DNA of 36,934 bases. Source: JAUNSR01 sp036655755 (GTDB lineage: Bacteria; Bacteroidota; Bacteroidia; Bacteroidales; JAUNSR01). Numbering within the stretch: position 1 is the stretch's first letter; every line of letters begins with the position of its first letter. This document shows positions 25,095-33,865 of this stretch, in pieces. The stretch is taken from NCBI GenBank assembly GCA_036655755.1, contig JAVVPN010000029.1, positions 1-36,934 of the forward strand. The letters run 5' to 3'. A model generated the notes under the pieces. That model ran no database searches and was not told the DNA's origin. It saw nothing but the letters and a program-made list of their open reading frames with translations. The position numbers and the translations under genes are program-made.

Positions 25095-27302
25095 ATGATT
25101 CAAAAAGTATTAAAAAGAGACGGACGGACCGTTGATTTTAACTTCACTAAGATTGAAGAAGCTATTCGAAAAGCCATGCATCAAACAGAGCACGGCATAG
25201 ATGCAGTACTGGCAGCTCAGGTTGCCGAAAAAGTCACCCGCAATTCGCAATCTGTAATGAGCGTCGAAGCCATACAGGATGCCGTAGAAATGGAGTTGAT
25301 GAATAGTCCCCGGAAAGAAGTAGCGAAAGCCTACATCGCATACCGGAATGCCCGCAGTGTTGCGCGCCGGGCAAAGACGAAAGATATTTTTCTGGAAATT
25401 ATAGAAGCTAAATCCAATGATGTAACACGCGAAAATGCAAACATGAATGCCGATACTCCTGCCGGCATGATGATGAAATTTGCAAGTGAAACCACCAAAC
25501 CGTTCGTAGACGACTTCTTATTATCCGAAGAAATCAAACTGGCAATCCGCCGCGGATACTTGCATATCCACGACAAAGATTATTATCCCACGAAAAGCCT
25601 GACGTGCGTACAGCATCCATTGGACAAAATTTTGGGAAAAGGATTTATGGCCGGCCATGCAGAATCGCGCCCGGCAAAAAGAATTGAAACAGCAAGTATT
25701 CAAGGGTGTATTTCGCTTGAAACCGCACAGAATGAAATGCACGGAGGGCAGGCCATTCCGGCTATCGATTTCTACTTCGCCCCTTTTGTGCGCACCACTT
25801 TCATTGAAGAAGTCAAGGTGCTCGAGCAATTAAACGGAACCTCTTATGCCCATTTGTATGAAAGCGATATTCAGGACTTCATACACCGCGATCTGACCGG
25901 ACTGCAAGGAGATGGCCGGATTTTGCAGCATGCCATTAACCGAACAGTGGGGCGTGTACATCAAGCGATGGAAGCATTCATACACAACATGAACACGATT
26001 CACTCGCGGGGAGGCAACCAGGTTGTATTCAGTTCTGTCAATTATGGGACAGATACTTCGGCCGAAGGGCGTTGTATTATTCGCGAATTACTTCATTCTA
26101 CCTATGAAGGGGTGGGAAACAATGCTACCGCCATTTTCCCGATTCAGATTTGGAAAAAGAAACGTGGTGTAAATTATTTGCCGGAAGACCCGAATTACGA
26201 TTTATATCAACTTGCGGCCAAAGTTTCCGCCCGACGGTTCTTTCCGAATTTCCTTAATCTGGATGCAACTTTCAATCAGCATGAACAATGGCAAGCAGAT
26301 GACCCCAAACGGTATGAATATGAAGTTGCTACCATGGGATGTCGGACCCGCGTATTTGAAAACAGATTTGGAGCAAAAACATCTATCGGCCGTGGAAACA
26401 TCTCTTTTTCAACTATTAACATCGTAGGGTTGGCACTTGAATCAATGACTGAGCCCACTTTGGAAAAGAAACTGGAAGTATTCTTTCTGCGACTCGATCA
26501 TATGCTTGAACTTACGGCACGTCAGCTGCATGAGCGATATGAGTTTCAAAAAACCGCTCTTGCCAAACAATTTCCGCTATTGATGAGCTGTTTGTGGCGT
26601 GACTCGGAAAAACTTTCGCCCGAGGAGAGCATCGAACCGGTAATTAATCAAGGTACATTGGGTATCGGGTTTATCGGATTGGCAGAATGCCTCATCGCGC
26701 TTACAGGCAAACACCACGGCGAGTCAGAAGAATCTCAGAAATTAGGATTGCGCATTATTAGCCACATGAAGCAAAAATCGGAACAATTTTGCGAACGCTA
26801 TCAGCATAATTACAGTATTCTGGCTACCCCTGCGGAAGGATTATCCGGCCGATTTACCCGGATGGACCGAAAACGGTATGGTATATTGCCAGGCATCACG
26901 GATAAAGAATATTATACCAATTCAAACCACGTTCCGGTATATTATAAATGTTCGGTCAGTCATAAAGCTCAGACTGAAGCACCTTATCATGACCTTACCC
27001 GGGGCGGGCACATATTTTATGTAGAGTTAGACGGAGATGCCACCCATAATCCGGAAGCAATCTTTTCGGTAGTTGATTTAATGGATCGCCTGAATATCGG
27101 TTACGGATCGATTAATCATAACCGCAACCGCTGTCTGGCTTGCGGACATGAAGACGCCATCGAAAATGAAGTGGTTTGTCCGGAGTGTGGCAGTCACGAT
27201 CTTGATAAATTACAGCGTATTACGGGATATCTGGTGGGGACTACAAACCGGTGGAATCGCGCAAAGCTGGCAGAACTCAAAGACAGAGTACAACATGTAT
27301 GA
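25095..27302 (+). CDS. nrdD: Anaerobic ribonucleoside-triphosphate reductase
   Basis: NrdD reduces ribonucleoside triphosphates to deoxyribonucleotides without oxygen, using a glycyl radical installed by NrdG. From the ATG at 25095 it has 735 residues. It begins with an ATP-cone domain (KVLKRDGRTVDFNFTKIEEA). The central part has the family's FSSVNYGTDTSAEG block. The C terminus has a zinc site of four cysteines (C680, C683, C695, C698) and the glycyl radical site RITGYL, with G711 as the likely radical glycine. The longer frame from 25026 starts inside the promoter element. It overlaps nrdG by eight bases, indicating translational coupling. Confidence 0.97.
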   Translation: MIQKVLKRDGRTVDFNFTKIEEAIRKAMHQTEHGIDAVLAAQVAEKVTRNSQSVMSVEAIQDAVEMELMNSPRKEVAKAYIAYRNARSVARRAKTKDIFLEIIEAKSNDVTRENANMNADTPAGMMMKFASETTKPFVDDFLLSEEIKLAIRRGYLHIHDKDYYPTKSLTCVQHPLDKILGKGFMAGHAESRPAKRIETASIQGCISLETAQNEMHGGQAIPAIDFYFAPFVRTTFIEEVKVLEQLNGTSYAHLYESDIQDFIHRDLTGLQGDGRILQHAINRTVGRVHQAMEAFIHNMNTIHSRGGNQVVFSSVNYGTDTSAEGRCIIRELLHSTYEGVGNNATAIFPIQIWKKKRGVNYLPEDPNYDLYQLAAKVSARRFFPNFLNLDATFNQHEQWQADDPKRYEYEVATMGCRTRVFENRFGAKTSIGRGNISFSTINIVGLALESMTEPTLEKKLEVFFLRLDHMLELTARQLHERYEFQKTALAKQFPLLMSCLWRDSEKLSPEESIEPVINQGTLGIGFIGLAECLIALTGKHHGESEESQKLGLRIISHMKQKSEQFCERYQHNYSILATPAEGLSGRFTRMDRKRYGILPGITDKEYYTNSNHVPVYYKCSVSHKAQTEAPYHDLTRGGHIFYVELDGDATHNPEAIFSVVDLMDRLNIGYGSINHNRNRCLACGHEDAIENEVVCPECGSHDLDKLQRITGYLVGTTNRWNRAKLAELKDRVQHV

Positions 27303-27807
27303 CCTGATTTCTCTCATAAAGATCATTGAAGATACGGTAGTGGATGGGCCGGGGTTCCGGCTCTCTCTTTATGCCGCAGGGTGCGTACATCATTGTAACG
27401 GGTGCCATAACCCTCATTCCTGGGAATTCAAGAACGGGCAGTTATATTCGACAGATGAGTTAATGGAGCGTATTAACCGCTCCATTTCAAATATTACTTT
27501 TTCAGGAGGCGATCCTTTTTGTCAGGCGGACGCATTCGCCGGGCTGGCAAGGAAGATAAAAGAAAAGTCGGATAAAACGATCTGGTGTTATACCGGATAT
27601 CAATACGAGGCGTTACTTCAGAATGAATCGTATCGGAAGCTGTTACAATACATTGACGTCTTGGTAGATGGACCCTATATAGCTGAGCGTCAAAACAAGA
27701 ATCTTATTTTCAGGGGAAGCGACAATCAACGTCTTATCGACGTTCGGCAATCATTGCAAGAAAAGCAAGTAGTCATTTTTGATTATCAGCCCCTCCCCGT
27801 CTTTTAA
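27295..27807 (+). CDS. nrdG: Anaerobic ribonucleotide reductase activating protein
   Basis: NrdG is the radical SAM activase that creates the glycyl radical in NrdD. The 170 residues contain the 4Fe-4S motif CxxxCxxC (C30, C34, C37 in AGCVHHCNGC), the early VDGPGFR segment and the GGDP motif (ITFSGGDPF) for SAM binding. The ATG at 27295 overlaps the last codons of nrdD, which is the usual arrangement. The gene ends four bases from the convergent ybaK, without an obvious hairpin. Confidence 0.96.
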   Translation: MYDLISLIKIIEDTVVDGPGFRLSLYAAGCVHHCNGCHNPHSWEFKNGQLYSTDELMERINRSISNITFSGGDPFCQADAFAGLARKIKEKSDKTIWCYTGYQYEALLQNESYRKLLQYIDVLVDGPYIAERQNKNLIFRGSDNQRLIDVRQSLQEKQVVIFDYQPLPVF

Positions 27808-27811
27808 GAGA

Positions 27812-28297
27812 TTATTCAGTTACTACCAGATCGGCTGTTTGTAATGCCGCTACCATACAAAGAGTATTGGGTTCAATCTTGAACTGCACCCCTCTTACAC
27901 CTGCACTGATAAAAATATAAGCAAAATCGGTGCAGGTGTTTTGTATATAGCCCGGATAAGGTTTTTTCATTCCGATTGGCGAACATCCGCCCCGTATATA
28001 TCCGGTGAGTGGCAATAATTCTTTCATCTGAATCATTTGTGCACTCTTATTACCCGAAACTTTAGCCGCCTTTTTCAGGTCCACCTCTTCATCGCCCGGG
28101 ATCACACAAATAAAGATACCTGTTTTATCCCCTCTCAGAACAAGCGTTTTAAATACTTGCTTGATATTCTGACCAAGTTGTTCTGCAACGTGAGTCGCAG
28201 CCAAATCATTTTCATCCACTTCATAGGCAACCATCTCATATTCAATTTTTGCCTTGTCGAGCAAACGGGCTGCATTGGTTTTTGCAATCTTTGCCAT
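27812..28297 (-). CDS. ybaK: Cys-tRNA(Pro) deacylase YbaK
   Basis: YbaK/EbsC proteins hydrolyse misacylated Cys-tRNA(Pro), correcting errors of prolyl-tRNA synthetase. The 161 residues show the family pattern: TNAARLLDKAKIEY at the start, then VFKTLVLRGDK with the conserved lysine, a central GGCSPIG and a C-terminal SAGVRGVQFKI block. It converges with nrdG and is divergent from the ZorA-like gene. Its promoter, TTGT-N20-TATTTTTG on the minus strand, is one of the best in the window. Confidence 0.95.
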   Translation of the reverse strand: MAKIAKTNAARLLDKAKIEYEMVAYEVDENDLAATHVAEQLGQNIKQVFKTLVLRGDKTGIFICVIPGDEEVDLKKAAKVSGNKSAQMIQMKELLPLTGYIRGGCSPIGMKKPYPGYIQNTCTDFAYIFISAGVRGVQFKIEPNTLCMVAALQTADLVVTE

Positions 28298-28344
28298 TTG
28301 TTTAAATGCGTTTTTTTATTTTGGAATTATTGTTTTTATAATCA

Positions 28345-28376
28345 CAAAAATAAGGATTACATCTTAGCATTAACAA
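28345..28376 (-). promoter_or_regulatory. Promoter of ybaK
   Basis: On the minus strand TTGT (28376-28373), a 20-base spacer, then TATTTTTG (28352-28345). Both elements and the spacing fit the Bacteroidota consensus; the leader to the ATG at 28297 is about 40 bases. Confidence 0.7.
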
Positions 28377-28407
28377 TTTTTTTAAACGGAAACCCTCCTT
28401 TTCGACG

Positions 28408-28415
28408 TATATTTG
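28408..28415 (+). promoter_or_regulatory. -7 promoter element of the ZorABC-like operon
   Basis: TATATTTG matches TAnnTTTG. Transcripts would start near 28422, about 65 bases before the ZorA-like ATG at 28488. No clear -33 element is present. The remaining bases between 28298 and 28487 hold no gene. Confidence 0.5.
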
Positions 28416-28487
28416 ACACTATTAAATATTCATCACAACCTGTATAGGTATTCCGAACCTTAGTATTATTTCTTTTATCACTATTCA

Positions 28488-30131
28488 ATGAGTTCTTTTT
28501 TCAGCAAACTACTTCCATTCGAATCCTTGTTCATTCTGAGTAGCGACTCGGTAACAGCATACGGTATTCTGATTATCTTATTAATTTTCTTTGCCTTTTT
28601 GTTTAAGCTGACCCGTCGTATCGGGGCTCTTACCGCGGCATTAAGAAGTTGTACTTCGAAATTTTCAGAATCGGCTATTGCAAATGATCCGAATCTTGCC
28701 ATTGCCTGGAAAGAGTATGCCGCAACTTTCCATGAAGCAGCCGGTAGCGTAAAAACAGAAGTGCCGGCATCTGATTATTTTAATTCAAAAAGTCTTTTTT
28801 TTAATGGAGCCAACCTGAGCCTGATGAGTGCGGGCCCGAATATCCTGACCGGATTAGGGGTGTTAGGTACTTTCACCGGTCTGACCATGGGGATCAGCGA
28901 CTTCGATACCGATACGACCGAAACCATCAAATCAAGTATTCAGATGCTTCTTTCCGGGATGGGATCCGCCTTCGCAACCTCTATCTGGGGGATGCTTTTG
29001 TCTCTTATCCTGACTTATGTAGAGAAGCAACAGCTCAATCGGGTTAGTCTGGCCGTACATGCGCTGACAAGCCTGCTGGATAAACAATACAAAATGACTC
29101 CGCGTGAAGAGCGCTTAATGGCCCTGCGCGAGCAAGAATCTATTTTTGCCCGTTATTTCAGCCTTGATGAAGGAAACGGCGAGCCCCTTTCGTTGCCCCG
29201 CATCATGGCCGGCTTACGCAACGATATCGCTGAAATGCGCCACCAGTTACATGAAATGACAACCCGCACACATGATCCGGTTGTAGAGGCATTACGCGAA
29301 TTACAGCAGGAAATAGTGCGTTTGGGTAAAGACTTGAACGATCCGGCAACCGAAATGACGGTACGCATCGTTTCGGAGCTAAAAGACGCATTGGGCGTTA
29401 TGATGGAAGATTTCCGTAAAACCATGTCGAGCTCGGCGCTTTCCGAACTGGATGAGCTGGCCCGTATTCTGAATTCGGCCGGACAAAATATGGCAGAACT
29501 ACCCACCCGCATGGAATCGCTTTCGGCCAATCTTGACATTACCTTCGGTAATTTGCGCGAGCTACTCGGCGCATTATCCGATAGTTCGTTAGGACAACAG
29601 GTTGAGACCGTAAAACACACGCAACTTATGTTGCGCAATTTTGGCGAATCCATTCAACGCATGGAATCCGTCAATCGCAAAGTGGAACTTTCAATCAGTC
29701 AGATCGGATCTATTCAGGAAGATGTGGCCACTTCGTGTAGCGCAATGCGTGAATTCAGCAACTCGATGCGCCGCTCGTCTGATACATTCCTTATCTCACA
29801 GGAGAGCTTCGGAAGCTTGTGCGAAAGCTATCTGAAAGAGAACTCAAAAGTAGTGAGCGAAATCACATCGCTTGTACATATGTCAGCCGAAAACACCCGC
29901 GATAATCATGAGCGATTCGAAAGCATCCGGATGGGATTGCACGACGTCTTCTCTCAAATTGAAGAAGGGCTGGTACAGTATCAAGGAACAGTGGGCAGCA
30001 GTATCCGCTCTTATCTGAGCGAATTTACCCAACACCTGACTTCGGCTACCTCTTCGCTTGCGTCGGAGTCGTCGAAACAGGCCGACCTGTTAGAAGAACT
30101 GAATGAAATGTTAAGCAAAATCAAACGATAA
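28488..30131 (+). CDS. zorA: ZorA-like MotA/TolQ/ExbB proton channel protein with long tail
   Basis: This is a 547-residue inner-membrane protein of the MotA/TolQ/ExbB family. It has a first membrane helix at about 21-41, a channel pair at about 114-137 (NILTGLGVLGTFTGLTMG) and 150-178, and then roughly 365 cytoplasmic residues. That tail is rich in helix-forming heptad-like and apolipoprotein-like patterns. ExbB and TolQ lack such a tail, whereas ZorA of Zorya anti-phage systems has one. The next gene encodes the MotB/OmpA partner, coupled through a one-base overlap of stop and start (TAATG). In Zorya, ZorA5B2 is a proton-driven motor in the membrane. Assignment to ZorA rather than a generic ExbB-like protein rests on tail length and gene order. 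Confidence 0.8.
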   Translation: MSSFFSKLLPFESLFILSSDSVTAYGILIILLIFFAFLFKLTRRIGALTAALRSCTSKFSESAIANDPNLAIAWKEYAATFHEAAGSVKTEVPASDYFNSKSLFFNGANLSLMSAGPNILTGLGVLGTFTGLTMGISDFDTDTTETIKSSIQMLLSGMGSAFATSIWGMLLSLILTYVEKQQLNRVSLAVHALTSLLDKQYKMTPREERLMALREQESIFARYFSLDEGNGEPLSLPRIMAGLRNDIAEMRHQLHEMTTRTHDPVVEALRELQQEIVRLGKDLNDPATEMTVRIVSELKDALGVMMEDFRKTMSSSALSELDELARILNSAGQNMAELPTRMESLSANLDITFGNLRELLGALSDSSLGQQVETVKHTQLMLRNFGESIQRMESVNRKVELSISQIGSIQEDVATSCSAMREFSNSMRRSSDTFLISQESFGSLCESYLKENSKVVSEITSLVHMSAENTRDNHERFESIRMGLHDVFSQIEEGLVQYQGTVGSSIRSYLSEFTQHLTSATSSLASESSKQADLLEELNEMLSKIKR

Positions 30132-30814
30132 TGGCTAAAAACGATTTTGAAGAAAACGGATCCGACAGCTCATTCGGGCTGTCGATCGGCGACTTGATGG
30201 CATCTCTTTTATTGCTGTTCGTTCTACTACTGGCGGCTACATTATTGAACTTACAGAATCAATATGACGATCAACTGACGGTAGCGGCCAAATACACAGA
30301 AGTAAAACGGAATATCTATGACGAACTGCATATAACGTTTCAAGATAGTCTTAGCTCCTGGCAAGCAGAAATCGACTCTACCGAATTGGTAATACGATTT
30401 ACCGAACCCGGCATGCTGTTTGATAACAACCAGAGTAATCTGAAACCGGAGTTTAAAAAAATTCTGGCCTCGTTCTTTCCTAAATACGTAGAAGTGCTTA
30501 CCCGAGGAGAGTTTAAGGATAATATTGAAGAGATACGTATTGAGGGGCATACCGACAGTAATGGCGATTATTATTACAATATGAAACTATCACAGGATCG
30601 TACCCGAAGCACCCTCGAATATTCGATGGCTCAACTTCCGCCTATCGCCGAACGCGATTGGGTGCAGAAGCGCCTCACTGCAAACGGCCTTTCGTCAAGC
30701 AAACCGATTCTTGATAAACAAGGGAAAGAGAACAAACAGGCATCTCGTCGCGTAGAATTCAGAATCCGAACGAATGCCGAACGACAAATCGAGCGAATTC
30801 TGAACCTGCAATAA
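30131..30814 (+). CDS. zorB: ZorB-like MotB/OmpA-domain protein
   Basis: This 227-residue protein has one N-terminal membrane helix (about 22-40) preceded by the aspartate D21 in LSIGDLMASLL, matching the essential proton-carrying aspartate of MotB and ZorB. A helical linker leads to an OmpA-like peptidoglycan-binding domain (about 86-215). That domain contains IEGHTDS at 137-143, the NMKLSQDRTRS loop (150-160) and the final RRVEFRI at 206-212. These are the residues that bind diaminopimelate in OmpA-type domains. It would anchor the ZorA-like channel to the cell wall as a stator. The preceding stop and this start share one base. The family is firm; the Zorya label comes from its neighbours. 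Confidence 0.85.
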   Translation: MAKNDFEENGSDSSFGLSIGDLMASLLLLFVLLLAATLLNLQNQYDDQLTVAAKYTEVKRNIYDELHITFQDSLSSWQAEIDSTELVIRFTEPGMLFDNNQSNLKPEFKKILASFFPKYVEVLTRGEFKDNIEEIRIEGHTDSNGDYYYNMKLSQDRTRSTLEYSMAQLPPIAERDWVQKRLTANGLSSSKPILDKQGKENKQASRRVEFRIRTNAERQIERILNLQ

Positions 30815-30826
30815 ACGCTTTTTGCC

Positions 30827-32254
30827 ATGCATCCATCTCAAAAAAACTCTTTAAAGAACGTGGGGTTCCATTTTAGTTTTGAAGCACTCGAAGCAGCTGC
30901 TGCAGAACTGATATCGCCGGATATGCAATCTGAACTGAATGTTCGGAAAGAGGCGTTATCCACTATTATGGATCAACACGTGGAGCGCGAAATGCAACCC
31001 GATCGTAATATACGCATCGCATTTCTCAAGTTCAAAGCCGCCTATCGCAACGGTGATTTGGAAGAAGCTTTAAGCGACCGTACGTTAATGCGCCGACTCT
31101 CCTATTGTCCGGCCTTCTATTACGATGGATATCCGTTGATTATCGAGGATGAAGGGGAAACCAAAGCACTTCTTGCACACCTCGAACGCAATTGGCGCGA
31201 TGCTTACATTATCGGACTATTCAGTTCGATGATCCAGTGCTGGGAGTGCGAAAACAGAGCTGCTCTTCAGATTCTGCGCACTTTTATACTGCAGAAAATC
31301 AAAGATTATAAGGGAAACCGACACAGCATCTTGCGACTGCAACAACATATCCGATTTTATGAAAATGAATCGGGAGCCGGTGAATTGGGCCACGAATTAT
31401 TCAGCAATGGCATAGGCCCCCTATTGGCCCCCGAATATCTCGGATTGCCGCGTCGCTGGCTCGAATATGAATATTTCTCCCAAATCATCAGCGTTTATTT
31501 TGAAAAAGGAGAAGAGAACCGCGAGACACGTTATCACCAGATATTTAAAATATTACAAATACACCCTTCGAAGGCGACCGCCAAACGCATTCTGAGCAAG
31601 ATGATTCTTGAATTATATGAAGATCCGGATGATCAGCTGCGCGAAGAGGTAAAACGGCTTGCGTTCGAAAGGATCGGCGATCCGGCTTTCGAAGCGTTCT
31701 GGATGCCTCCGGCCACCTTTAGCGAGCAGGAGAAAGCGGATACCGAACAGGCACGTATCATATTGAACGGGTGGATTACCGCTCAATTTATCTCGGTATT
31801 CTTCGAAGTATGTATTACGGATGAACGACGAAAAGCGTTCTGGCTCGGTTTTTCAAAAATGATCACTCATTTCCGCGTAATCGGATCAAACGGCATGTTG
31901 CAGGAATTGCGTCGTGATTCACGAGTAGCCAATTTTCTGGAAACCCGCTTCCAGGTGCTAGGGGGACGAAGTGCCTCTAAATCGGCCATCATGATGCGTA
32001 TGAACAAATACACATTGATTGAGTTTTCGGATACCGGGTTCGCCTTCTACGCTTACCGGCATGACAACCCGCATTGTCCCTCTTTAAATGCGGTCTATAC
32101 CGGGTTGGAAGAACTGCGCGATGCGTCAATGCCAATCATCTCAATCTCCGACGGAATCTTACTCGACGAAACGACCGACGAAGGTCGCTTGCGCCATGCC
32201 AACCAATGGGAAGCGCCATTCCGCCAGTTTTTAGAAAAACATGTATTGAGTTAA
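30827..32254 (+). CDS. zorC: ZorC-like EH-signature protein
   Basis: This is a 475-residue soluble protein, 12 bases after the ZorB-like gene. The first 300 residues are helical. The last 140 fit the EH-signature pattern named for its conserved glutamate and histidine: RRKAFWLGF near 335-342, then KYTLIEFSDTGFAFYAYR with E399 and RHANQWEAPFRQFL with H457. ZorC is the EH-signature component of type I Zorya, thought to act in the cytoplasm and to bind DNA. No helicase, HNH or other nuclease motif is visible in this protein, so it is not a ZorD or ZorE fused to ZorC. The assignment is from motif recollection and gene order. Sequence similarity to ZorC needs a profile search. Confidence 0.65.
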   Translation: MHPSQKNSLKNVGFHFSFEALEAAAAELISPDMQSELNVRKEALSTIMDQHVEREMQPDRNIRIAFLKFKAAYRNGDLEEALSDRTLMRRLSYCPAFYYDGYPLIIEDEGETKALLAHLERNWRDAYIIGLFSSMIQCWECENRAALQILRTFILQKIKDYKGNRHSILRLQQHIRFYENESGAGELGHELFSNGIGPLLAPEYLGLPRRWLEYEYFSQIISVYFEKGEENRETRYHQIFKILQIHPSKATAKRILSKMILELYEDPDDQLREEVKRLAFERIGDPAFEAFWMPPATFSEQEKADTEQARIILNGWITAQFISVFFEVCITDERRKAFWLGFSKMITHFRVIGSNGMLQELRRDSRVANFLETRFQVLGGRSASKSAIMMRMNKYTLIEFSDTGFAFYAYRHDNPHCPSLNAVYTGLEELRDASMPIISISDGILLDETTDEGRLRHANQWEAPFRQFLEKHVLS

Positions 32255-32274
32255 AGAAAAGGATGGTATTTTTG
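32246..32274 (+). promoter_or_regulatory. Probable promoter of luxS
   Basis: TTG at 32246-32248, about 18 bases, then TATTTTTG at 32267-32274. The predicted start near 32281 gives luxS a leader of about 25 bases and separates it transcriptionally from the ZorABC-like operon. The element overlaps the end of the zorC-like gene. Confidence 0.6.
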
Positions 32275-32305
32275 TAAGAAGATAATCACAACTCATATTA
32301 TCATT

Positions 32306-32761
32306 ATGGAAAAAGTAGAAAGTTTTGAATTAGATCATCGCCTGGTAAAGGCTCCGTATATCCGTAAATGTTGCGTACAAACCGGTCAGAAAGGTGATCA
32401 GGTAACCAAATTCGACGTGCGTTTTCTGCAACCGAATGTCGAAGCGTTCGGCACAGCCGCTATGCACGGACTAGAGCATCTGCTGGCGCATGAACTTCGC
32501 CATGATCTGGAAGGCGTTATCGACCTGTCGCCGATGGGATGCCGCACGGGCTTCTATCTGACTGTATGGGGCGACCGCGAACCGGCGGAAGTAAAAAAAG
32601 CACTCGAAGCGGCATTATCCCGCGTTCTAAACGCCACGGAGGTACCGGCTGCCAATGAAATACAATGCGGAAATTACCGTGACCTTTCGCTTTTCGGAGC
32701 AAAAGAGTATGCGAAAGACGCACTTGCAAAAGGTTTTTCTTTGAATATTTTCGGAGAATAA
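32306..32761 (+). CDS. luxS: S-ribosylhomocysteine lyase
   Basis: LuxS cleaves S-ribosylhomocysteine to homocysteine and DPD, the precursor of autoinducer 2, in the activated methyl cycle. The 151 residues show the metal site HGLEH (H54, E57, H58) with C121 in QCGNYRDLS completing it, plus the active-site cysteine C79 in MGCRTGFY. It has its own promoter and terminator, so it is not simply part of the preceding operon. It is a standard metabolic gene and not an effector of the neighbouring Zorya-like genes. Confidence 0.97.
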   Translation: MEKVESFELDHRLVKAPYIRKCCVQTGQKGDQVTKFDVRFLQPNVEAFGTAAMHGLEHLLAHELRHDLEGVIDLSPMGCRTGFYLTVWGDREPAEVKKALEAALSRVLNATEVPAANEIQCGNYRDLSLFGAKEYAKDALAKGFSLNIFGE

Positions 32762-32770
32762 TAACGAATT

Positions 32771-32799
32771 ATCCGGGGCATATATGTTCCGGATTTTTT
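32771..32799 (+). terminator. Terminator of luxS
   Basis: ATCCGGGGCA pairs with TGTTCCGGAT (about 10 pairs, two of them G-U) around a short AT loop, followed by a T-run (32794-32799). Confidence 0.8.
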
Positions 32800-32829
32800 A
32801 TTTTAGTATTAAAAATAAATTCTATATAA

Positions 32830-33396
32830 ATGAACTTTCCAGAGAACGGGTCCTGGTTTAATGGCTTTGGTGAGGACGTGGCGCAAGAGCTCACGCGCGT
32901 AGCCGATTTACTTTTTGAATTTAATAACGTATACCGCCGAAGCCAGAAAGCTGAACGAGAACAAATCATCCGACAATTGTTTCGTAAAACGGGCGAGCAC
33001 TTTATCATCCACTCCCCTTTTCACTGCGATTTCGGGAATATCGAGATTGGCGATCATTTTTTAGGGAACGTCAATTTGCTTATTCTTGACGAAGCAACCG
33101 TGCGCATCGGCAACCATGTATTTATCGGACCGAACGTAGCCATTTACACCATTATTCACCATCCTGAGGTTGATAAACGTAATGAAGGGATTATGCGCGC
33201 ACTTCCGGTAACAATCGGCGACAATGTATGGATCGGTGGCAATACGGTGATATTGCCCGGTGTTACCATTGGCGATGGCGCCGTAATTGGTGCGGGCAGT
33301 GTTGTTACAAAAGATATCCCTGCCGGTATGTTAGCTTTTGGTAATCCTTGTCGGGTAGTACGTCCCATTGTTGCGAATGATCCGATAAACACATAA
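32830..33396 (+). CDS. Hexapeptide-repeat sugar O-acetyltransferase
   Basis: This 188-residue left-handed beta-helix acetyltransferase resembles the Maa/NodL/LacA group. It has an N-terminal helical domain (AQELTRVADLLFEFN), then repeats such as IGNHVFIGPNVAIYT and IGDNVWIGGNTVILPGVTIGDGAVIGAGSVV. The probable catalytic histidine is H111 in IIHHPEV. It would transfer acetyl from acetyl-CoA to a sugar hydroxyl; the sugar is not predictable. It begins 30 bases after the luxS terminator, in the same direction, and no clear promoter is visible. Confidence 0.92.
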   Translation: MNFPENGSWFNGFGEDVAQELTRVADLLFEFNNVYRRSQKAEREQIIRQLFRKTGEHFIIHSPFHCDFGNIEIGDHFLGNVNLLILDEATVRIGNHVFIGPNVAIYTIIHHPEVDKRNEGIMRALPVTIGDNVWIGGNTVILPGVTIGDGAVIGAGSVVTKDIPAGMLAFGNPCRVVRPIVANDPINT

Positions 33397-33424
33397 AACA
33401 CTTCTTCTTAACCTTTGAATCACC

Positions 33425-33865
33425 ATGTGGAATAAAACTAAGAAATATTACCATGAGCTAAAAACATTAGAGAGTATCCCGGTAAAGGTTTCAAAAAATC
33501 AAAAATTCATTTCCGGACTATTCTTTATATTATTTTTGAGTTCTGCATTGTGCGTTACTTATTACATTCGGCCGTATATATATGATCATAAATTATACCA
33601 TTACTATGATATAATAGGGTCGTTGCCTAGCTTTATTTCTGTCCCTGCTTGCTACTTCTTTTTTATATTCATTCTTAAAGTAAGAAATAGATGCTTTAAT
33701 ACAGGTAATTATCTCATATTTTTAATAGTAATGCTGATTGCCAACCTTTTTTACGAATTGATTATGTCTAATACATTTGATTGGATGGACATCGTAGCCA
33801 TATTCTTGGGCCTTCTCCCTGTAGTGGTTATAGAAAAGTTATTTCCTATCTTTAATGCTAGGTGA
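33425..33865 (+). CDS. Hypothetical membrane protein (four helices)
   Basis: This is a 146-residue protein with about four hydrophobic segments (roughly 29-48, 66-86, 96-113, 120-137) and a basic N-terminal tail. Not recognised. It is AT-rich compared with the genes upstream. It starts 28 bases after the acetyltransferase gene. A small integral membrane protein is all that can be said. Confidence 0.65.
   Translation: MWNKTKKYYHELKTLESIPVKVSKNQKFISGLFFILFLSSALCVTYYIRPYIYDHKLYHYYDIIGSLPSFISVPACYFFFIFILKVRNRCFNTGNYLIFLIVMLIANLFYELIMSNTFDWMDIVAIFLGLLPVVVIEKLFPIFNAR

Noticed and set aside
28481..28702. Minus-strand frame overlapping the start of the ZorA-like gene
   Set aside because: It is antisense to a firmly supported gene and lacks a domain or promoter.
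32306..32761. luxS as the missing effector of the Zorya-like operon
   Set aside because: It is a clear S-ribosylhomocysteine lyase with all metal and catalytic residues and has its own promoter and terminator.
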